Source of the DNA: Deltaproteobacteria bacterium | GTDB taxonomy: Bacteria; Myxococcota_A; UBA796 | Assembly: GCA_002707085.1 (NCBI GenBank) | Contig: PALY01000096.1 | Span: forward strand, 1 to 6,099 | Length of the DNA stretch: 6,099 bases | Direction: 5' to 3' | In this document: in pieces, positions 1-6,099 of the stretch | Layout: every line of letters begins with the position of its first letter | How positions within the stretch are numbered: the first letter of the stretch is position 1 | The notes under the pieces: model-generated | Seen by the model: only the letters and a program-made list of their open reading frames with translations | Told to the model about the DNA's origin: nothing | Database searches by the model: none | Made by a program: the position numbers and the translations under genes

Positions 1-663
1 CGGTTGGTGTGGCTCAACACGCCCCACAACCCGTCTGGCGCAGTCATGGGACTTGATGATTTGCAGCGAGAGGCCGACTTCTGTCGCGAACGCGACATTT
101 TACTGGTTGCCGATGAAACCTATGCGGATGTGTACCAATCTGAGCCACCACACTCGTTGCTTGAGTGTGGTGTGGAAGGAGTATTGGTCCTTCATTCGCT
201 GTCGAAGCGGTCGGGGATGACCGGCTATCGTTCCGGCTTCCTGGCAGGTGATGCGGATTTGATTGGGCGTTTGGCTGTGTTGAGAACGAACCCTGGTTTG
301 GTGCCGACCGATTTTGTCAACGTTGCTGCGACGGCAGCATGGTCTGAAGATTCCCACGTGGCAGAACGCAGGGCCTTGTTTGCCGAAAAGAAGAACCTAT
401 TCCTCCATCTGTTTGATGAGCTGGGCTTCACGGTGCTGGGTCGGGAAGCCAGTTTGTATTTGTGGGTAGCGGTTCCGGGTGGAGACGATGAAGCGTATGC
501 AACGCGTTTGTTGGACTTGGGTATCGTGGTCAGTCCTGGACGAATTTTTGGTGTAGATGGCGGTGGCCATGGCTACATTCGACTTGCCATGGTGCCCAAC
601 ATGGATGATTGCAAAGAAGCGGCCGCATTGTGGCGAGAAATGGAGAAAACATGGAAGGATTGA
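1..663 (+). CDS. dapC: Class I/II PLP-dependent aminotransferase, C-terminal part (probable N-succinyldiaminopimelate aminotransferase)
   Basis: Partial gene: the frame is open at the left edge, so the true start and perhaps 150-180 N-terminal residues are missing; 220 residues remain. Fold-type I aminotransferase signatures are clear. These are NTPHNPSG near residues 6-13 (the Asn contacts PLP), VADETY near 36-41 (Asp pairs with the PLP pyridine nitrogen, Tyr with its 3'-OH), the Schiff-base lysine in SLSKRSG (codon 205-207), GYRSGF with the phosphate-binding Arg, and a C-terminal YIRLAM whose Arg should bind the substrate carboxylate. The family moves an amino group from glutamate to a keto acid. 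The DapC assignment rests on the next gene, dapD, which makes the keto substrate N-succinyl-2-amino-6-oxopimelate, and on overlap with it. The sequence alone would also fit another aspartate- or aminopimelate-type aminotransferase. The family call is near certain; the substrate is inferred. Confidence 0.85.
   Translation, partial: RLVWLNTPHNPSGAVMGLDDLQREADFCRERDILLVADETYADVYQSEPPHSLLECGVEGVLVLHSLSKRSGMTGYRSGFLAGDADLIGRLAVLRTNPGLVPTDFVNVAATAAWSEDSHVAERRALFAEKKNLFLHLFDELGFTVLGREASLYLWVAVPGGDDEAYATRLLDLGIVVSPGRIFGVDGGGHGYIRLAMVPNMDDCKEAAALWREMEKTWKD
642..646 (+). promoter_or_regulatory. Ribosome binding site of dapD, inside the dapC coding region
   Basis: GGAGA lies 4 nt upstream of the ATG at 651, within the last codons of the aminotransferase gene. 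It decides the dapD start: the same frame is open back to a TTG at 609, but that codon has no comparable purine tract, and the 14 extra residues it would add have no counterpart in E. coli DapD as I recall it. Confidence 0.7.
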
Positions 664-1451
664 AACAGCGGATAGAAGCTTTTGCTGCGGGCGGAGAACC
701 TGATCCTGAAGCGGTGCATGAGACGATCGGGTTGTTGGATACCGGCGTACTTCGAGTCGCAGAAAGTGTTGATGGTCAATGGATCATTCACGAGTGGGTA
801 CGACAGGCCATTTTGTTGTACTTCCGTGTCGCTCAAATGGAAGTCCATGAGTTGGGTGCGTACGAGTTTTACGACAAGATTCCCCTCAAGAAGAACCTTC
901 AAGAACAGGGGGTCAGATTGGTCCCTCCGGGTCACATTCGCTTTGGCGCTCATGTGGAGCGAGGTGCGGTGGTCATGCCTGGATATGTGAATATCGGCGC
1001 ATATGTGGGGTCGGGTACGATGGTGGATACCTGGGCCACTGTGGGGTCATGCGCTCAGATCGGAAAGAATGTTCACTTGTCGGGTGGAGTGGGCATTGGC
1101 GGTGTTCTTGAACCGCCTGGCGCCCGTCCGGTGATTATCGAAGATGGTGCTTTTATTGGTTCTCGGTGCATTGTGGTTGAGGGCGTTCACATTGGTGAGG
1201 AAGCCGTGCTTGGCGCCAATGTGGTGCTGACCGCATCGACCCCAATTGTGGATGTCACAGGCTCTGAAGAAGTGGTCACAAAGGGTTCGATTCCGCCACG
1301 CGCTGTGGTCATCCCGGGTACACGACCCAAGCGTTTTCCGGCTGGGGAGTACGGTACGCCATGCGCGTTGATCATCGGTCAGCGCAAAGAGAGTACCGAT
1401 AAGAAGACCTCGTTGAATCAGGTGCTGCGGGAGTTCGCAGTTGCTGTTTGA
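651..1451 (+). CDS. dapD: 2,3,4,5-tetrahydropyridine-2,6-dicarboxylate N-succinyltransferase
   Basis: DapD transfers succinyl from succinyl-CoA to tetrahydrodipicolinate, the first step of the succinylase branch to meso-diaminopimelate and lysine, in the cytoplasm. The 266-residue product is close to the usual length (about 274 in E. coli). An N-terminal helical part (about 1-95) contains LLDTGVLRVAE and DGQW. It is followed by a left-handed beta-helix of hexapeptide repeats (about 95-225) with the family hallmark TMVDTWATVGSCAQIG then KNVHLSGGVGIGGVLEP near 123-155, and IIEDGAFIGSRCIVVEGV near 162-179, which includes the conserved catalytic-region Glu. A short tail closes the trimer-forming domain. 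The start at 651 has a good Shine-Dalgarno and overlaps the end of the aminotransferase gene by 13 nt, suggesting translational coupling of two consecutive pathway enzymes. All landmarks are intact. Confidence 0.97.
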   Translation: MEGLKQRIEAFAAGGEPDPEAVHETIGLLDTGVLRVAESVDGQWIIHEWVRQAILLYFRVAQMEVHELGAYEFYDKIPLKKNLQEQGVRLVPPGHIRFGAHVERGAVVMPGYVNIGAYVGSGTMVDTWATVGSCAQIGKNVHLSGGVGIGGVLEPPGARPVIIEDGAFIGSRCIVVEGVHIGEEAVLGANVVLTASTPIVDVTGSEEVVTKGSIPPRAVVIPGTRPKRFPAGEYGTPCALIIGQRKESTDKKTSLNQVLREFAVAV

Positions 1452-1467
1452 GGCCTAAAGTTCGATC

Positions 1468-3009
1468 ATGAGTGCTGTGACTCGACTTTCCATCTTGCTC
1501 TGCCTTTCGGTAGCCATTTTCCTATCCGCCAGTGTGCCAATCCTCGATGAGGAAAGCTACTTGGCGATCACCCGGGAATTCAATCCGCTGCTGCCTTATC
1601 ACTGGTGGCGTCCGTGGCCGCCTTGGTACGGGGGTTCAGAACCGGATGCTTTTGTGTATGCCCACCCTCCGTTGTTCTTGGAGTGGGTGGCGTTTTGGCA
1701 GCGTTTTACGACGGAGTTGGCCCAAGTGCGTTGGCTGGCTGGCGCACCCTTGGCGGCCTTGTTGGGGTGGTCTGCTGGACGTTTGATTGACGGTGTTTCC
1801 AGGCGCCCTGTTCTGGGACTCTTTTGTTGGTTGGGGACTCCCATCGTCGTGTTGGGGGTACAGCGTGGACTGATGCCAGATTTAATGGTGGCAGCGTTGT
1901 CTACGACCGCCGTCATGGGGTGGCGAGAAAAAGAGGATTGGCGGTTTGCTATTTTGGGGGGTGCCGCCTTGGGGTTGGCGGGTCTGACCAAATACCCGGC
2001 ACTGGTGTTGGTGCCTGTCTTTGTTGTGCATGGATGGAGAACAGGAGGTCTGCGCACATCGATTGTTTTTTGGATTGCAGCCGCCATCCCTTGGTTTTCG
2101 GCGGAGTTGTGGTTGGCCATGATGTATGGCCGTTTCCACCTTTGGGAGGTGCTGACTCGGGCCTCGGAGATTGGCCGAGGCACGGGTGAAGGCCGGGCCT
2201 TGGGGATGTTGGTACGATTGCCCTTGGGCATTGGCGTATTGGCCCTCTTGGTAAAAGGGTGGCGTCATTTGTGGCTCCCAGCCTTCGTTGTTGCCGCTTG
2301 TGTGAGCTTATGGGCATGGTCGGACGACCTGAGTCAGTCACAGCGATTGATCTTGATGGGGTGTGCCACCTTGGGTGCCGTGCAGTTGGTGTTGGCCAGT
2401 TTCTGTTTGATGCGGGCCTGGCAAAGACCACAGGAGAACGCAGATCGCTTGCTCATGGCTTTGTGGGCCTTGGCGGTGTTGGGCACGGTTTGGGGGGTCC
2501 ATAATTTTGCTGCACCCCGGTACATGCTGACTGCGATGCTTCCACTTGCCATATTGATTGTGATGGAGGTAGGTGACCAGCCCCGAGGCCGGACTTTGCT
2601 TTGGGTCGGTGGGTCGGTGCAGCTATGTATGGCGCTGTTGCTCACAGTGACGGAACACCGCTTTTTTGAAGCGGGTTCACAGCTGGCCCGGGCTGCAGTG
2701 ATTCAGTTTCAGCCAACCGCGTTCACGGGGGAATGGTCCTTCCGCCAACGGATGAATGATGCGGGAGTGGATTTTTATACCGGTGGTGGAAAGTCGGGTG
2801 ATGTGGTGGTTGCACCCGTTCACAGTTCTCCGGGTGAACTTCCTGCCCATTGGGTTGAGGTGGGGCGTATGGCTGCGGAAGATGGCTTTCCTTTGCGGGT
2901 TGTACAAGACGGATTGCAGGTGGGGCTATATGCTGAGACTCTCGGAGCATTGCCTTTGGGGTGGTCTACGAAACCCGTTGAGGAGGTCGTCGCGTGGCAG
3001 ATCCCGTAG
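1468..3009 (+). CDS. Polytopic membrane glycosyltransferase, GT39/ArnT-like (GT-C fold)
   Basis: The 513-residue product is an integral membrane protein. After a first membrane segment (about 7-24) comes an acidic pair in ILDEESYL (Asp27-Glu28), where GT-C enzymes such as ArnT and the protein O-mannosyltransferases carry their catalytic or metal-binding acid. A Trp-rich loop (46-53) and YAHPPLF (64-70) follow, matching the HPPL/KPPL motif of the family. Further hydrophobic segments lie near 90-104, 116-131, 135-150, 160-189, 197-218, 245-263, 269-284, 292-315, 328-345, 354-367 and 376-394, with the family-like GLTKYPAL at 172-179. Residues about 395-513 form a non-membrane domain, probably periplasmic. 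Such enzymes move sugars from polyprenyl-phosphate carriers to lipid or protein acceptors; donor and acceptor cannot be told here. It starts 16 nt after dapD with only a weak, distant purine tract (GAGG, 1450-1453), so expression may depend on upstream translation. The GT39 family is likely but not proven. Confidence 0.8.
   Translation: MSAVTRLSILLCLSVAIFLSASVPILDEESYLAITREFNPLLPYHWWRPWPPWYGGSEPDAFVYAHPPLFLEWVAFWQRFTTELAQVRWLAGAPLAALLGWSAGRLIDGVSRRPVLGLFCWLGTPIVVLGVQRGLMPDLMVAALSTTAVMGWREKEDWRFAILGGAALGLAGLTKYPALVLVPVFVVHGWRTGGLRTSIVFWIAAAIPWFSAELWLAMMYGRFHLWEVLTRASEIGRGTGEGRALGMLVRLPLGIGVLALLVKGWRHLWLPAFVVAACVSLWAWSDDLSQSQRLILMGCATLGAVQLVLASFCLMRAWQRPQENADRLLMALWALAVLGTVWGVHNFAAPRYMLTAMLPLAILIVMEVGDQPRGRTLLWVGGSVQLCMALLLTVTEHRFFEAGSQLARAAVIQFQPTAFTGEWSFRQRMNDAGVDFYTGGGKSGDVVVAPVHSSPGELPAHWVEVGRMAAEDGFPLRVVQDGLQVGLYAETLGALPLGWSTKPVEEVVAWQIP
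2981..2986 (+). promoter_or_regulatory. Strong Shine-Dalgarno of the rhomboid gene, inside the glycosyltransferase gene
   Basis: AGGAGG lies 7 nt upstream of the GTG at 2994. It is the best ribosome binding site in the plus-strand cluster and supports a GTG start that overlaps the preceding gene by 16 nt. Confidence 0.85.
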
Positions 3010-3806
3010 ATCCAGACTTTCCCAAAGGTATGGACCCAAGGCTGATTGCTCAGTTCAAGGCGCAACAAGCGGTTTGGAAAAAACTGGCGGATGGCATCCG
3101 GCGTCCGTGGATGACGACCGGATTGTTGGTGATCATTGGCATTGCCCATTTGCTTGCAGGCGCGCTGACGTTCGCTGTGGGGCAAGCCAATTTGGCGGGT
3201 ATTATCGTTGCCTCACGCCCAACAGGTGTGTTGGTCAAGCTGGGCGCCATGTATGCAACAGAGGTGTCGGGCGGAGAAAAATGGCGATTGGTGAGCTGTT
3301 TGTTTCTTCATGGTGATGGGATGCACCTGTTGTTGAATGGCATTGCTTTGTACGGTTTGGGCCGTCTGTGTGAGTCCGTTTATGGTGCGACACGCTTTTT
3401 ATGGTTGTTCTTGGTCGCGGGACTTTGCGGCTCCACCCTTTCGTGGTTGGGTGGCACGGTCGGCAGTGTCGGCGCTTCTGGCAGCATTTTTGGCCTGATG
3501 GGTGCCTGCATTGTGTTTGGTTGGCGCTACAAATTCGTTTTGCCGCCCCACATAGGAAACATGTTTCGCAAAAAGCTTTTGCCATGGGTGTTTCTGAACT
3601 TGGCCATTGGGGTGTTTGTTCCCTTTATCGACAATCTGGGCCATGTTGGTGGACTCATTGGTGGCGTGGTGATGGCCATGATTCTCTCCAATCGTGTTGT
3701 GCCATCTGAACCAAACCTTCTCAGTTCTCGAATCAGCATGGGACTCGCCAGTGGCTTTTTGATGGTGGGTGCCTTGGTGGGTTTGTTGTTGTCGTGGTTG
3801 ACGTGA
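2994..3806 (+). CDS. Rhomboid family intramembrane serine protease
   Basis: This 270-residue membrane protease cleaves single-pass membrane proteins within or next to their transmembrane helices. The active site is complete: the GASG motif gives the catalytic Ser162, and His217 in DNLGHVGG completes the dyad. HLLLN (His111, Asn115) is the conserved oxyanion-region HxxxN motif, and Trp97-Arg98 is the conserved WR of the loop 1 region. Membrane segments are predicted near 42-62, 100-123, 132-152, 160-177, 194-212 and 215-231, with an extra one at 248-268, a 6+1 topology. The first 40 residues are polar and probably cytoplasmic, without an added folded domain. The GTG start follows a perfect AGGAGG. 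The gene overlaps the glycosyltransferase by 16 nt and stops 7 nt before dtd, so it is most likely co-translated with them. The substrate is unknown; the family call is secure. Confidence 0.94.
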   Translation: MADPVDPDFPKGMDPRLIAQFKAQQAVWKKLADGIRRPWMTTGLLVIIGIAHLLAGALTFAVGQANLAGIIVASRPTGVLVKLGAMYATEVSGGEKWRLVSCLFLHGDGMHLLLNGIALYGLGRLCESVYGATRFLWLFLVAGLCGSTLSWLGGTVGSVGASGSIFGLMGACIVFGWRYKFVLPPHIGNMFRKKLLPWVFLNLAIGVFVPFIDNLGHVGGLIGGVVMAMILSNRVVPSEPNLLSSRISMGLASGFLMVGALVGLLLSWLT

Positions 3807-3813
3807 GCGTGCC

Positions 3814-4257
3814 ATGCGTGCAGTGATTCAGCGTGTTCGGCATGCGAAGGTGACTGTGGATGGAGAGATCACAGGCCGGTGTGGTGTGGGTGTATTGGTG
3901 TTGCTGGGTGTGACCGATGGCGATGATGAAGCTTCGGGCCAGTGGCTGGCATCCAAGATAGCGAACCTTCGAATTTTTCCGGACGATGGCGGAAAGATGA
4001 ATTGCTCTCTTCTGGATGTAGGGGGAGAGGCTTTAGTGGTCTCTCAATTCACACTGTATGGAGACTGCAGGAAAGGTCGGAGACCCAGTTTTGTTGGTGC
4101 TGCTCATCCGGATCTTGCAGCACCACTGTATGAACGGTTTTGCGAACAACTCGTTGACCAAGGCGTGGGGCATGTGGGTCGTGGCGTGTTTGGAGCCATG
4201 ATGGATGTAGCGCTTTTGAATGATGGGCCAGTCACCCTGATTCTTGACTCACCGTAG
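3814..4257 (+). CDS. dtd: D-aminoacyl-tRNA deacylase
   Basis: Dtd hydrolyses D-amino acids (and mischarged glycine) from tRNA, a cytoplasmic chirality proofreading step. The 147-residue product has the usual family length, about 145-150, and is intact. It begins MRAVIQRV, carries VLVLLGV near 27-33 and [11 protein letters not shown] near 53-63, then the SQFTLYGD signature at 77-84 with Thr80 at the same position as in E. coli Dtd. RKGRRPSF follows at 86-93 and NDGPVTL at 136-142, whose Gly-Pro (138-139) is the cis-Gly-Pro chirality selector. The ATG lies 7 nt after the rhomboid stop with only a weak purine tract (GAGC, 3805-3808), so translation is probably coupled to the upstream gene. It is the last gene of the plus-strand cluster, and its TAG is 2 bp from the stop of the convergent gene. 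Confidence 0.97.
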   Translation: MRAVIQRVRHAKVTVDGEITGRCGVGVLVLLGVTDGDDEASGQWLASKIANLRIFPDDGGKMNCSLLDVGGEALVVSQFTLYGDCRKGRRPSFVGAAHPDLAAPLYERFCEQLVDQGVGHVGRGVFGAMMDVALLNDGPVTLILDSP

Positions 4258-4259
4258 GC

Positions 4260-6099
4260 TTATCGACGAACCCATCGTCCTGTTCCGCAATACCGGTGTC
4301 TGCTATCGATTCCGTAGCTTGCGGAGACGCCAATACAGTCACAAATGTTTCCGTAGTCCGAACTGTAAAAATCGTATTCATAGGCAAAGTTGAAGTTCGA
4401 ACCACCGCCGTGTGAGGGGGGGTACCAAGAACCGAGAGAGCCTGTTGCGCAGTCATAGGTTTGGTGTTCGCAAGTTTCGCCGGTCAGTTCGTTACAAATA
4501 TGCTGGGCTTGGCAGCTGTATTCGCCGGATTCACATGGCACAGAAATGATGATGTCACCACCGATTCCTTCCACAGTGATTTCCAGTCCGCAGTCCACGC
4601 CATCATCTGCTTCGCCATCGCAATCGTTGTCTAGGGCATCACAGACTTCTACACCTCCGGGGTACGCTTCAGCACTGGAGTCATCGCAGTCGGAATCATC
4701 GAGCGTATACCCACTTGGCAACGCTTCGCAGGAGTAGATGCTGTCAGACTCATCACCGTATCCATCACCGTCTGAATCGCGGAAGAAATGCTCCGCATCT
4801 TCAGCGTCAGCACCGTCTGTTTCACCATTGCAATCGTTGTCTAGTCCGTCACATACCTCTGTTCCGCCAGGGTATGCGTCGGCCGAACCATCGTTGCAGT
4901 CATCGGCATTGTCTGCGTACCCAAGGGGCATTGAGCATGACCGGCTGGTGCTATCTGCAACACCAAAGCCATCGCCATCACCATCGGCAAACCAAACAGA
5001 TGAATCGATGGCGTCCGGTTCATCCGTATCCCCGTCGCAGTCATTGTCTGTGTCGTCACAGACTTCGGTGCCATCGGGATTTGTACTTGGATTTGAATCG
5101 TCGCAGTCTGTGTTGTCGCTCACAAATCCGGTTGCTGCGGCGCAGTCCACCACACCAGCGTCGGGGTCTCCAAAACCATCACCATCGGAATCTGCGTACC
5201 AGGTGGATGCATCAGAGGACCCACTGCCATCGATCTCTCCATCGCAGTCATCGTCGATGTCATTGCATATTTCAGTGACTCCTGGATTGATGTCTGCATT
5301 GGCATCATTACAATCAGATCCATCCAACAAATAGCCGGCGGGGGCATCACATCGGGTCAATGGGTACGCGGTTGCACCGAAGCCATCGCCATCGAGGTCT
5401 GGATAAAAAGTGGTCAAACCGGCTGGAATTACCCCACCATCATCATCGTCTGCGTAGCCCGAGCAGTCCTCATCGGTATCATCGATATCACAGACTTCTG
5501 TGGCTCCTGGATGGATAAGGGCGTTGTCATCGTCGCAGTCGCTGGATTCGGTGACATAACCATCGATCACATCACAACTGCGAACAGTGTCGTCTGAGAG
5601 ACCGTAACCGTCACCATCTCCATCTCGATACCATGTGCGGCTATCGATGGCGCCATCGTCGATGTCTCCATCACAGTCGTTGTCGACGTCATCGCATACT
5701 TCCAGAGCTCCTGGATGCGAGGCAGGATCATCATCTGCACAGTCTAGGTTGTTGGCGACGTAAGTCGGTCCGGGATCACAGCTTTCGACAACGATTGCTG
5801 GGTCTCCGTATCCATCTGAATCAGCGTCTGCGTACCAAGAGAGCGTGACTTCTTCGTCGACGTCTCCATCGCAGTCGTTGTCGACCCAGTCACAACGCTC
5901 TTCTGCGCCTGGCGATGTGGTTGCACTTGTGTCATTACAGTCGCCGCCTTCAAGTACATATCCGGGTGGAAGTTCGCATTCGCTCACCGAAAAGCGATCA
6001 TCACCGTATCCGTCCGCGTCCATATCCAAGAATCCGACAACACCATCTGTTGGGTCATTGTCTACATCCCCATCGCAGTCATTATCGATGTCATCACAT
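4260..6099 (-). CDS. MopE-like putative metal-binding repeat protein, C-terminal part
   Basis: The minus-strand frame is open through the right edge (last full codon 6096-6098), so the start, any signal peptide and perhaps more repeats are outside. The 612 visible residues comprise seven units of 66-75 residues, a final half unit, and a separate C-terminal domain of about 108 residues. Each unit follows the scheme CDxxDNDCDGDxD, then a WYADxDGDGYGD-like segment, a Cys, GY, DCDD/DCND, and PGxxEV. This is the putative metal-binding motif named after Methylococcus MopE. The Asp-rich loops resemble thrombospondin type 3 or EF-hand-like Ca2+ sites. The protein is extremely acidic and Cys-rich, which fits an exported, disulfide-bonded surface or secreted protein. 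No terminal membrane anchor, MYXO-CTERM or other sorting signal is visible; the chain ends in a short basic tail. In-frame TTG at 6027-6029 is an internal Leu, not a start. The exact role and metal are unknown. Confidence 0.88.
   Translation of the reverse strand, partial: CDDIDNDCDGDVDNDPTDGVVGFLDMDADGYGDDRFSVSECELPPGYVLEGGDCNDTSATTSPGAEERCDWVDNDCDGDVDEEVTLSWYADADSDGYGDPAIVVESCDPGPTYVANNLDCADDDPASHPGALEVCDDVDNDCDGDIDDGAIDSRTWYRDGDGDGYGLSDDTVRSCDVIDGYVTESSDCDDDNALIHPGATEVCDIDDTDEDCSGYADDDDGGVIPAGLTTFYPDLDGDGFGATAYPLTRCDAPAGYLLDGSDCNDANADINPGVTEICNDIDDDCDGEIDGSGSSDASTWYADSDGDGFGDPDAGVVDCAAATGFVSDNTDCDDSNPSTNPDGTEVCDDTDNDCDGDTDEPDAIDSSVWFADGDGDGFGVADSTSRSCSMPLGYADNADDCNDGSADAYPGGTEVCDGLDNDCNGETDGADAEDAEHFFRDSDGDGYGDESDSIYSCEALPSGYTLDDSDCDDSSAEAYPGGVEVCDALDNDCDGEADDGVDCGLEITVEGIGGDIIISVPCESGEYSCQAQHICNELTGETCEHQTYDCATGSLGSWYPPSHGGGSNFNFAYEYDFYSSDYGNICDCIGVSASYGIDSRHRYCGTGRWVRR
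4263..4586 (-). other. Unrecognised Cys-rich C-terminal domain of the MopE-like protein
   Basis: After the half repeat the composition changes abruptly. Some 108 residues follow with a beta-strand-like opening (EITVEGIGGDIIISV). Cysteines then sit at residues 37, 44, 50, 58, 65, 101, 103 and 119 counted from the start of the half repeat. An aromatic/Gly stretch includes GSWYPP, GGGSNFNFAYEYD and SSDYGNICDC, and the end is basic (RHRYCGTGRWVRR). The eight cysteines could form four disulfides, consistent with a small exported domain. I cannot assign it to a named family; adhesion, ligand binding or a sorting role are all only guesses. Confidence 0.6.
4644..6098 (-). repeat. Array of seven MopE-type protein repeats
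   Basis: Tandem units in reading order are 6098-5895 (68 aa), 5894-5697 (66), 5696-5493 (68), 5492-5268 (75), 5267-5061 (69), 5060-4854 (69) and 4853-4644 (70); a half unit with only the first Asp loop follows at 4643-4587. Each unit has four cysteines at nearly fixed places: position 1, 8 (10 in the fourth), 39-48 and 52-61. The units are clearly diverged at DNA level, so this is an old duplication series rather than a recent satellite expansion. The fourth unit departs most, with DTDEDCSG in place of DNDCDG and a longer linker. Confidence 0.9.

Noticed and set aside
609..650. Longer dapD from a TTG at 609
   Set aside because: No Shine-Dalgarno, extra residues unlike DapD, and a good GGAGA before the ATG at 651.
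1599..2431. Long minus-strand open frames (up to 210 codons) opposite the glycosyltransferase
   Set aside because: Low-complexity Pro/Ser/Arg/Gln-rich products without motifs. The plus-strand frame encodes a coherent membrane protein with family motifs, so these are shadows.
4265..4279. Inverted repeat GACGA / TCGTC as a possible terminator after dtd
   Set aside because: Only a 5-bp stem with a 5-nt loop, no T tract on either side, and it lies within the last codons of the minus-strand gene.
4260..4320. Possible GlyGly-CTERM or MYXO-CTERM sorting tail that the rhomboid gene nearby could process
   Set aside because: The C-terminus has basic residues but no Gly-Gly motif followed by a hydrophobic helix, and the rhomboid has canonical rather than rhombosortase-like features.
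4546..5334. Plus-strand open frames of 187-198 codons, Ser/Pro-rich or His/Arg-rich, opposite the repeat gene
   Set aside because: They are mirror translations of the Asp/Gly/Cys-rich minus-strand repeats (GAT and GAC codons read in reverse give Ile, Val, Ser or His); no family motif and no ribosome binding site.
4587..6099. Short-period nucleotide repeats on the plus strand (CATCGCAGTC, CCATCACC) as a CRISPR or satellite
   Set aside because: They recur at irregular spacing and reflect repeated Asp-Cys-Asp and Asp-Gly-Asp codons of the protein repeats; spacers are not unique non-coding sequence.

Overview
The window looks like chromosomal DNA from a Gram-negative bacterium of the Myxococcota / former Deltaproteobacteria type. 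The evidence is a succinylase-branch lysine gene pair, a GT39-type membrane glycosyltransferase, and above all a long acidic MopE-like repeat protein of a kind abundant in those lineages. Base composition looks moderately GC-rich by eye (not counted), lower than in classic soil myxobacteria. The lineage is an inference; no rRNA or other phylogenetic marker is present.

Layout. Positions 1-4257 hold five tightly packed plus-strand genes, probably one transcription unit: the 3' part of a class I/II aminotransferase (probable dapC), dapD, a multi-pass GT39-like glycosyltransferase, a rhomboid intramembrane serine protease and dtd (D-aminoacyl-tRNA deacylase). The junctions are a 13-nt overlap, a 16-nt gap, a 16-nt overlap and a 7-nt gap, which leaves no room for ordinary internal promoters or terminators. 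Positions 4260-6099 are filled by one minus-strand gene whose 5' end lies beyond the window. It encodes seven MopE-type repeats of 66-75 residues with four invariant cysteines each, then a final half repeat and a distinct cysteine-rich C-terminal domain that I do not recognise. Its stop codon lies 2 bp from that of dtd, so the two genes converge tail to tail.

How the genes fit together. DapD and the aminotransferase would catalyse consecutive steps from tetrahydrodipicolinate towards meso-diaminopimelate and lysine. The glycosyltransferase and rhomboid are envelope proteins and Dtd is a translation quality-control enzyme, so the rest of the operon has no obvious shared pathway. The minus-strand protein is probably secreted or surface-exposed and binds divalent metal, likely Ca2+ or Cu, but its signal peptide is outside the window.

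No mobile element, CRISPR array, tRNA or rRNA was seen, and there is no gene-free stretch longer than 16 bp. The least explained element is the C-terminal domain of the repeat protein. I see no clear evidence for a new multi-gene system.
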